From Mesorhizobium ciceri WSM4083 (GTDB lineage: Bacteria; Pseudomonadota; Alphaproteobacteria; Rhizobiales; Rhizobiaceae): a stretch of 64,000 nt of DNA. This document shows positions 58,508 to 64,000 of the stretch, piece by piece (the stretch's first letter is position 1; every line of letters begins with the position of its first letter). The notes beneath the pieces are model-generated. The model was not told the origin of the DNA. It searched no databases and was given only the letters and a program-made list of their open reading frames with translations. The stretch is from contig NZ_JAFG01000003.1 of the NCBI RefSeq assembly GCF_000519305.1, positions 356,274 to 420,273 of the forward strand, given 5' to 3'. The position numbers and the translations under genes were made by a program.

Positions 58508-59754
58508 GAGGCGCTCCGCACGACATGCCCGGCCGCAGCAGAGCGGATGCAATCCCGCATCTCGGCGAAGGCGACGGACACGCCGATATTGCCCGGCGCG
58601 TAATGTGCCCATTTGCCGGAATTGGTCATCACAACGCCGTCGAGGCGTTCCAGAATCGATGTGACATAGGTGCAGGTGTCGGCGACCGGAATCAGGCCGA
58701 ACGCCTCCATGCCATCAAGCGCGCCCTCCTCCTGTAGCCGCGTCAACGTCGCACGGCCCGTGTTGACATAGATCGGGATGCGCCTGCCCGGCGCGACCTC
58801 GCGCAGCAGCGGCAAAAGACGCATCCATTCCTCATGCGAAAAATGCGGCGTGCCGAGCGACACGGCCGCAACCGGCGCGCCATCCGGCACGCTCGACAGC
58901 CTGGCCAGCGCGTGGTCGATATCGGCGCGGGTGATGCGGATCGTCTCGTCAGGGGCATGACCCTGGAACGCCTCATCGAGCGTCATCGCTTCCGGCGTGA
59001 TGCCGACGGCATGGAACAGCGCCACAGCACCCGTCGTTGCGGCCGCCGCGCCCAGCGCCTTCAGCTGGTCCTCGTCGCGCGGCTGCGGCAGACCGGCAAT
59101 CACCGGAACGCGGTCGCCACTCGCTTGCCCGATGATCAGCCCAATGCCGACGAACAGGCAGTCGCTCGGTTCGGGGTCCGCGACATCCAACTCGAACAAA
59201 ATCCGGCCGCGCCGGTTCTCGCTCAGATGCAGGCCCCAGGCTGGCGCGCGGCCGGTCATGGCGCAGCACAGATCGATGAAATCGCCATAGCGGTTGGTGC
59301 GCGCGCCGATCACTGAATTGGCAAAGACGATGGCGTTGGATTCGCCCCAGGCGATCTGCTCGCCAAAGCCTGGCCGGAACCGCGTCTGGTAAGGCGCGCA
59401 AGTGAAGGTCGCCTGGCAGCCGAGCTCCAGATGCGCCTTCATCAACCGCCGCGCCGGCACCTCTTCCGCCGCCGGCATTTTCACCATGCCGGGATGGATG
59501 AGATCGAACGAACCGACATTCAATGTCGTCAGCACCTGGACGCGGCCACCGCCTTCGACCAGCCGCTCGACGAAATCGAGCCCTGCCTTGCCGTGGTAGA
59601 GACAACCATCGATATGGGCGCCAGTGATGTCGAGCAGACCGCGCGCCCCAACCGCATTGGAAAATGCGACCAGGATCTTCATGGCGGCAGCTGCGGATGG
59701 ACCCTGCTCGCCGTCGAGCATGGATCGGTCGCGCGCGGTCAATTCAAGCGTCAT
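58504..59754 (-). CDS. Aconitase X large (catalytic, DUF521) subunit
   Basis: DUF521 protein of 416 residues, the aconitase-like catalytic half. Features are LTARDRSMLDGEQGPSAAAAMKIL at the start, ITGAHIDGCLYHGKAGLDFVERL (about 45-67), FTCAPYQTRF (about 112-121), IAWGESNAIVFANSVIGARTNRYGD (about 131-155) and ADTCTYVTS near 365. The cysteines in these blocks are candidate iron-sulfur or metal ligands. ATG 59754 is preceded by GGAG. It lies downstream of a polyamine-type importer in one strand run, so a small cationic or imino-acid substrate such as cis-3-hydroxyproline is likely; the reaction would be dehydration to pyrroline-2-carboxylate. Confidence 0.9.
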   Translation of the reverse strand: MTLELTARDRSMLDGEQGPSAAAAMKILVAFSNAVGARGLLDITGAHIDGCLYHGKAGLDFVERLVEGGGRVQVLTTLNVGSFDLIHPGMVKMPAAEEVPARRLMKAHLELGCQATFTCAPYQTRFRPGFGEQIAWGESNAIVFANSVIGARTNRYGDFIDLCCAMTGRAPAWGLHLSENRRGRILFELDVADPEPSDCLFVGIGLIIGQASGDRVPVIAGLPQPRDEDQLKALGAAAATTGAVALFHAVGITPEAMTLDEAFQGHAPDETIRITRADIDHALARLSSVPDGAPVAAVSLGTPHFSHEEWMRLLPLLREVAPGRRIPIYVNTGRATLTRLQEEGALDGMEAFGLIPVADTCTYVTSILERLDGVVMTNSGKWAHYAPGNIGVSVAFAEMRDCIRSAAAGHVVRSAS

Positions 59755-59792
59755 CGGTACTCCAGCCACTTACGCGATCGTATGGCGGGGCA

Positions 59793-59954
59793 GCGCCCCC
59801 TCTGCCCTGCCGGGCATCTCCCCCACAAGTGGGGAGATCGGCAGCTTGAGCTTTATCGCAATTTTTTTGCAACGTCGGCGATTTGCGAAAACCGGCTATC
59901 AAAGCCAATCTCCCCACTTGTGGGGGAGATGTCCGGCAGGACAGAGGGGGGCGC
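59793..59954. repeat. Palindromic repeat A, copy 2
   Basis: A 162-bp element closely matching copy 1 at 23114-23273: the same ends (GCGCCCCCTCTGCCC, GAGGGGGGCGC), inverted arms and nested small hairpins, but with inner loops CACAAGT in place of CTCAAGG. The spacer between arms differs and includes AATTTTTTTGC. It occupies the gap between the importer ATPase and the aconitase X genes and may partly terminate or stabilise the operon transcript. Confidence 0.8.
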
Positions 59955-59992
59955 GAAGGAACGCTAACCATCCCATCCCTCCACAGCGCTAC

Positions 59993-61057
59993 TTAACCCG
60001 CCACGATCAACACCGTGCTCTCAGGCGACCAGCGCAGCACAACATCCTGACCTTCCGCCAGCCGTTCCTTGCCGGTATTCTGCACGATCACCTTCAACGT
60101 CTGGCCGCCACGCTCGACGAAATAGGTGCTGTTGTTGCCGGCGAAGATGCGCTTTGAGACCTGCCCCTTGAGCATGTTTGCGGAGCCATCCGAAGTCCCG
60201 GCATCCCTGGCAATGCGGATGCGTTCGGGTCGCACGGCGCAGCTCGCCTTGGCGCCGGCGGCAAGCTTGGCACCGGCGCCCGCGGCAATCGCCGTGCCGT
60301 CCGCCAGCCGGATGCCATCGCCCGTCGTATCGCCGCGAAAAATGTTGGCGTCGCCGAGGAAGGTGGCGGCGAACTCGCTCTTTGGCCGGTCATAGATCTC
60401 CTCCGGTGGCCCCTCCTGCACCAGCCTGCCGTCGCGCAATATGCCGATGCGGTCGCTCATCGTCAGCGCTTCTTCCTGGTCGTGGGTGACGAAGATGGTG
60501 GTGATGCCAATCTCGCGCTGGATGCGCTTCAACTCGATCTGCATATCGACACGCAGCGCCTTGTCGAGCGCGCCCAATGGCTCGTCGAGCAGCAGCACGC
60601 GCGGCTTGGTGACGATGGCGCGCGCCAGCGCCACACGCTGCCGCTGGCCGCCGGAGAGCTGATGCGGCCGGCGGCCACCGAGCTTGCCAAGCTGCACCAG
60701 ATCGAGCGCGCGCTGCACCTCGGTGGCGATAACCGCCTTGGCCTCGCCGCGCACCGACAGACCGAAGGCGACATTGTCGGCGACGCTCATGTTGGGAAAC
60801 AGCGCGTAGTTCTGGAACACCATGCCGATGCGCCGCTTTTCGACCGGCACCCGCTCGACGCTCTCGCCGCCGATGGCAATGCGGCCTGAGTCGGGAAAAT
60901 CGAAACCGGCGATCTGCCTGAGCAGCGTGGTCTTGCCGCTGCCCGACGGCCCGAGCAGCGCATAGAAGCCGCCATCGGCGAAATCGATGGAGACGTTGTC
61001 CAGCGCCTTGTGCGCGCCAAAGCTGCGCGAGACGTTCGAAACTTGCACGCCGGCCAT
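59993..61057 (-). CDS. Polyamine-type ABC transporter ATP-binding protein (PotA-like)
   Basis: ATPase of 354 residues with Walker A GPSGSGKT near 36-43, signature LSGGQRQRVALAR near 134-146, Walker B VLLLDEPLGALD and H-loop VTHDQEEALTMSDR, then a TOBE domain from about 280 (ASCAVRPERIRI, VSKRIFAGNNSTYFVERGG). All motifs are intact. Its ATG overlaps the TAA of the upstream permease. With two permeases and a PotD-like binding protein it makes a full spermidine/putrescine-class importer, likely dedicated to the aconitase X substrate. Confidence 0.92.
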   Translation of the reverse strand: MAGVQVSNVSRSFGAHKALDNVSIDFADGGFYALLGPSGSGKTTLLRQIAGFDFPDSGRIAIGGESVERVPVEKRRIGMVFQNYALFPNMSVADNVAFGLSVRGEAKAVIATEVQRALDLVQLGKLGGRRPHQLSGGQRQRVALARAIVTKPRVLLLDEPLGALDKALRVDMQIELKRIQREIGITTIFVTHDQEEALTMSDRIGILRDGRLVQEGPPEEIYDRPKSEFAATFLGDANIFRGDTTGDGIRLADGTAIAAGAGAKLAAGAKASCAVRPERIRIARDAGTSDGSANMLKGQVSKRIFAGNNSTYFVERGGQTLKVIVQNTGKERLAEGQDVVLRWSPESTVLIVAG

Positions 61058-61848
61058 TATTTCTCTCCGCCGAATTTGAAGAACCGCGCCGTGAGCAGCA
61101 TCAGCGCCATCGACACGACAATGATGATTGTCGAGACCGCGTTGATCTCGGGCGTGAAACCCTTGCGGATCGCGGCGTAGATTTCGACCGGCAGCGTCGT
61201 CTGGCCCGGCGTCGCCAGGAAATAGGACACCACGAACTGGTCGAATGACACGGCAAACGCAAACAGCCCGCCGGCGATGACGCCAGGCATGATCCACGGC
61301 AGCGTGACGCGTCTTGTCACCTGCCACTGGTTGGCGCCGAGCGAGCGCGCCGCCTCTTCCAGCTCCGGCGCGAAGGTCTGCAGCCGGGCCGAGACGACGA
61401 CGATGACATAGGGCAGCGCCAGCGCGACATGGCCGAGCAGGATCGCATGCAGGCCGCGGCCGATGCCAACGCCGAAAAAGAAGATCAGCATCGCCGTGCC
61501 GGTGATCAGCCACGGAATGGCGATCGGCGGAAACAAAAGCGCCTGCAGGAATTTCTTGCCGCGAAATTCGTAGCGATAGAGCGCCAACGACGCCGCTGAG
61601 CCGAGCACGACGCAGATGATCGTGGTGATGACGGCGATCTCGACGCTGTTCCAGGTCGCGGCAATAAGCTGGTCGTTCTGCCACAGCGAGGCGTACCATT
61701 CCGTCGTCCATTCAAACGGCAGCTGGTAGAAGGGCGAAACGTTGAACGACATCAGCGCCATGATGATGATCGGCAGATAGAGGAAGGCGAGCAGCAGGCC
61801 GATGTAGAAGCGGCCCAGCCCTTCGAGGATGCGGGTGGTCGCCATCAT
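61057..61848 (-). CDS. Polyamine-type ABC transporter permease (PotC-like)
   Basis: Inner-membrane permease of 263 residues with six hydrophobic segments. The EAA loop ELEEAARSLGANQWQVTRRVTLPWIMPG is near 165-192, and the N-terminal segment FYIGLLLAFLYLPIIIMALMSFN is typical of PotC. The start (61848) overlaps the PotB-like stop by 4 bp, and its end overlaps the ATPase start, so the three genes are tightly coupled. Confidence 0.92.
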   Translation of the reverse strand: MMATTRILEGLGRFYIGLLLAFLYLPIIIMALMSFNVSPFYQLPFEWTTEWYASLWQNDQLIAATWNSVEIAVITTIICVVLGSAASLALYRYEFRGKKFLQALLFPPIAIPWLITGTAMLIFFFGVGIGRGLHAILLGHVALALPYVIVVVSARLQTFAPELEEAARSLGANQWQVTRRVTLPWIMPGVIAGGLFAFAVSFDQFVVSYFLATPGQTTLPVEIYAAIRKGFTPEINAVSTIIIVVSMALMLLTARFFKFGGEK

Positions 61849-62708
61849 GCAGCCCTCCGCAGCACCGGCGAGGCAACCGCCAGGATGACCAGCACTACGG
61901 CCAGCAGGATGAAGGAGAGCGCGGCACCGAGCGGCCAGTTGAACACGGCGACGAACTGGTCCTCGATGATCGTGCCGTAGAAGGTGCCGGTGCGGCCGCC
62001 GAGGATGCGCGGTTCCATGAACGAGCCGACGACCGGCACGAAGATCAGCGCCGCACCCGCCACCAACCCCGGCATTGACAGCGGGATGATCACCCGCTTC
62101 AGCACCTGCAACCGCGACGCCCCGAGCGAGCGCCCTGCCTCGATCAGCGAGTCATCGATGGCCTGCAGCGTGAGATAACAGGTCAGCACCATGTAGGGCA
62201 CATAGGAATGCACCAGTCCGATGATGACGGCCGGATAAGAGTACATCAGGTCGATGTTGATCTTGAACGGCAGCACCGCGTTGAGCGCGGTGTCGAGAAT
62301 GCCGCCTTCGCGCAAAACCATCGCCCAGGAGAAGATGCGCACCAACCCATTCGACCAGAACGGCAGGATGACGAGCAGGAAGATCGCCTCACGGCTGCGC
62401 CCCTTCAGCACCTTGGCCAGCACGTAAGCGGCGGGATATCCGATGACGACGCACCACAGCGTCACTTCGAGGCCAAGGCGCAGCGAGGCCAGCAGCAGCG
62501 TCAGATAGAGGCTCTGCGAGAAGAAGGCGGCATAGTTGCCAAGCGTGAACGCCCACGGCTTTCCCGACAGCGGCAGCTCGGTCATGAACGAGAAAAAGAC
62601 CATGGCCGACAGCGGCAGGAAGATCGCCACCGTCAGCCAGAGATAGGCTGGCGCCAGCAGCGGCAATGCCGATCTCAGCCCGCTTCGCGACGCTGTCGCA
62701 GCTGCCAT
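61845..62708 (-). CDS. Polyamine-type ABC transporter permease (PotB-like)
   Basis: Inner-membrane permease of 287 residues with six hydrophobic segments. The EAA-type loop SLIEAGRSLGASRLQVLKRVIIPLSMPG is near 190-217, and FVPVVGSFMEPRILGGRTG in the last third is characteristic of PotB/PotH proteins. It lies 66 bp after the binding-protein gene, the gap being occupied by a hairpin, and couples to the PotC-like gene through ATGA. Confidence 0.92.
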   Translation of the reverse strand: MAAATASRSGLRSALPLLAPAYLWLTVAIFLPLSAMVFFSFMTELPLSGKPWAFTLGNYAAFFSQSLYLTLLLASLRLGLEVTLWCVVIGYPAAYVLAKVLKGRSREAIFLLVILPFWSNGLVRIFSWAMVLREGGILDTALNAVLPFKINIDLMYSYPAVIIGLVHSYVPYMVLTCYLTLQAIDDSLIEAGRSLGASRLQVLKRVIIPLSMPGLVAGAALIFVPVVGSFMEPRILGGRTGTFYGTIIEDQFVAVFNWPLGAALSFILLAVVLVILAVASPVLRRAA

Positions 62709-62734
62709 GGTACCCTCCTCCCAGTATTGGAAGA

Positions 62735-62761
62735 ACCAGCCGACGCGAACCGCCGGCTGGT
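62735..62761 (-). terminator. Intercistronic hairpin after the binding-protein gene
   Basis: ACCAGCCG (62735-62742) and CGGCTGGT (62754-62761) form an 8-bp stem with an 11-base loop, 13 bp after the PotD-like stop. There is no T-run. It matches the position of hairpins behind the other binding-protein genes. Confidence 0.55.
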
Positions 62762-62774
62762 CCGGATGTCGGCT

Positions 62775-63836
62775 CTATTTCACGTCGACCTTGAGCTGCT
62801 GCCACAGCGCCAGATAGGCTTCGCGCTGGGCATCGGTGATCGGCGCCTGGAACTGGATGCGCTTGGCCACCTCGGGGTCGCCCATGACCTTGCGGTTGAA
62901 GGCATCCTCCGGCAGCGCTTCCACCGCCTTGGTGTTGGCGGAGACGGGAGCACCGACCTTGGTGACCCATTCGACGTAGAATTTCGGGTCGATCATGTAG
63001 TTGATGAAGGCCTCGGCACCGGCGACGTTCTTGGCGCCGACCGGAATGGAAAACGCGTCGAGCCAGGCGACGGCACCCTCCTGCGGCACGACCAGCGAGA
63101 CCGGCAGCTTGAAATGCGTCTTGGCGCGATCGGCCGAGCCGCTCCAGTAGGTGCCGATGTCGATCTGGTTGGAGGCGACCATCTGGTTCCAGTCGTTTTC
63201 AGAGCTCCAGAAGGTCTTGATCTGCGGCATCAGCGAAGTCAGCTTCGTCTTGACAGCATCCATATCCTTGATGTCGTTGATGTTCTGGCCAGTGGCGATG
63301 GCGCCGAACTGCACCGCTTCGACGGCATCGTCGCGAATGACGACGCGGCCCTTGTGGGCGGCATCCCACATTTCGGCGATGCTCGTCGGTGGCTTGTCGA
63401 AGGATTTGTCGTTGATGGCGAGTGCGGTGAGACCCCATACCCACGGCACGCCATAGACCTTGCCGTCATGGACGAGCATCGGCGATCCCGCCTTGTCCTT
63501 GCTGATGTCGGCATAGTTCGGCAGCTTGGAAACGTCGATCGGCTGGATCAGTTTCCCGGCCATCGCCTGGTCGTTGAAGGCGGCGTTGATCATGACCACG
63601 TCATAGAGGCCGGGATTGGTCCGGATCTTGGTCAGCATTTCCTGTTCGGAATTGAAGAAATCGTTGACGACCTTGTTGCCGGTCGCTTTTTCGAAAGCCT
63701 CGACAGCCCACGGCTCGTCGGCGCCGTAGCCCTTCCAGTTGAGCACATGCACTTCGTCAGCCTTGGCGGCGAATGCGAGTGCGGAGGTAAAGACGGCGGT
63801 TGCCGTCAGCAGAGCAGTCAAGTCAGGCATGCGCAT
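62775..63836 (-). CDS. Polyamine-type periplasmic binding protein (PotD-like)
   Basis: Solute-binding protein of 353 residues of the PotD/PotF class. The signal peptide (about 1-26) ends FAAKA; the mature start DEVHVLNWKGYGADEPWAVEAFEKATG, then VVNDFFNSEQEMLTKIRTNPGLYDVVMINA, and AVAWLDAFSIPVGAKNVAGAEAFINYMIDP near 265-294 are family-typical. GAGAGGAA precedes the ATG at 63836. It heads the run PotD-PotB-PotC-PotA-aconitase X. Polyamines themselves are possible ligands, but the linked dehydratase suggests hydroxyproline or a related imino acid. Confidence 0.9.
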   Translation of the reverse strand: MRMPDLTALLTATAVFTSALAFAAKADEVHVLNWKGYGADEPWAVEAFEKATGNKVVNDFFNSEQEMLTKIRTNPGLYDVVMINAAFNDQAMAGKLIQPIDVSKLPNYADISKDKAGSPMLVHDGKVYGVPWVWGLTALAINDKSFDKPPTSIAEMWDAAHKGRVVIRDDAVEAVQFGAIATGQNINDIKDMDAVKTKLTSLMPQIKTFWSSENDWNQMVASNQIDIGTYWSGSADRAKTHFKLPVSLVVPQEGAVAWLDAFSIPVGAKNVAGAEAFINYMIDPKFYVEWVTKVGAPVSANTKAVEALPEDAFNRKVMGDPEVAKRIQFQAPITDAQREAYLALWQQLKVDVK

Positions 63837-63893
63837 GGTTGGTTCCTCTCTGTGGGTTTGCCCGGTTCCCGGGCTTGTCAGGCTTTCCAGCTG

Positions 63894-64000
63894 TTATGCA
63901 TTGGCCTTCTGTGTCCGGCCTGCTCCCGATGGGTCGGCGGCATGGCTCAGGAATGTCTGGATTTCGCGGTTCGTCGGCGCCGACGAGCCGCCATGGCGGG
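63894..64000 (-). CDS. 3' end of an unrecognised minus-strand gene (partial)
   Basis: One minus-strand frame stays open from the window edge to a TAA at 63894-63896 and encodes about 34 residues ending PSGAGRTQKANA. It is followed after 57 bp by the PotD-like gene, where a small GCCCGG/CCGGGC hairpin (63860-63874) and the PotD ribosome site lie. The fragment is too short to identify; another frame is open in the same stretch, so this is a weak call based on position and hydrophilic tail-like composition. Confidence 0.35.
   Translation of the reverse strand, partial: RHGGSSAPTNREIQTFLSHAADPSGAGRTQKANA

Noticed and set aside
63860..63874. Rho-independent terminator (GCCCGG/CCGGGC) before the PotD-like gene
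   Set aside because: The stem is only 6 bp with no T-run, so it is kept as a remark rather than a feature.

Overview
The window reads as high-GC alphaproteobacterial chromosome, most likely Rhizobiales and probably Mesorhizobium or a close relative. This is inferred from the density of RbsC/FrcC-type and MalFGK-type sugar ABC importers, SMP-30/strictosidine-synthase-like propellers, a MocE/MocD-like pair, a heme-uptake locus with a RirA-type IRO box, and short palindromic repeats of rhizobial style. I saw no rRNA, tRNA, transposase or CRISPR array. Almost everything is catabolic: seven substrate-binding proteins (six of sugar/polyamine type, one heme type), MFS permeases, sugar-acid and heterocycle enzymes, and local regulators.

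Layout. 1-539: 3' end of an unrecognised gene. 534-7130 (minus): gluconate-type module with a GntR-like LacI-family repressor, a perfect 14-bp operator, a binding protein, an ATPase, two permeases and gluconokinase. 7310-9000: MFS transporter and a DUF3175 protein. 9018-16870: sugar-acid cluster with two near-identical FadR-type GntR regulators, an epimerase-like SDR, a beta-hydroxyacid dehydrogenase-like enzyme, an FrcBCA-like importer and an IdnO-like 5-ketogluconate reductase. Three FadR-family palindromes tie this cluster together. 17050-25303: AraC regulator and a Cox-type molybdenum hydroxylase cluster whose Mo subunit is split into two genes. 25311-26203: palindromic repeats around an AhpD-like gene. 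26250-33078 (minus): importer operon in which one permease is fused to a C-terminal strictosidine-synthase/SMP-30-type propeller, with a second, ligand-depleted propeller beside it.

33349-37383: DHA2-type MFS pump, then an ornithine-cyclodeaminase-like gene coupled to an aromatic-amino-acid-lyase homolog that lacks the MIO serine. 37395-52365 (minus): fifteen consecutive genes with no gap above about 81 bp. They hold two ABC importers, a Gfo/Idh/MocA dehydrogenase, a TIM-barrel isomerase, a DUF4432 epimerase, a desaturase-like hydroxylase plus Rieske ferredoxin, a PanB-like protein and PurU. A divergent LacI-type regulator sits at 52702-53730. This looks like a complete route for a methylated sugar or inositol derivative: import, oxidation, isomerisation, oxidative demethylation and C1 disposal. 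53751-58088: heme/iron locus (HmuT, TonB-dependent receptor, siderophore-interacting protein). 58049-63836 (minus): two-subunit aconitase X with a PotABCD-like importer, best explained as cis-3-hydroxyproline or related imino-acid use. 63894-64000: tail of another minus-strand gene.

A recurring design feature is a strong GC hairpin directly downstream of all six sugar/polyamine-type binding-protein genes, probably an mRNA stabiliser or attenuator that favours binding-protein expression. The strongest candidates for new biology are the 15-gene operon, the permease-propeller fusion and the MIO-less lyase homolog.
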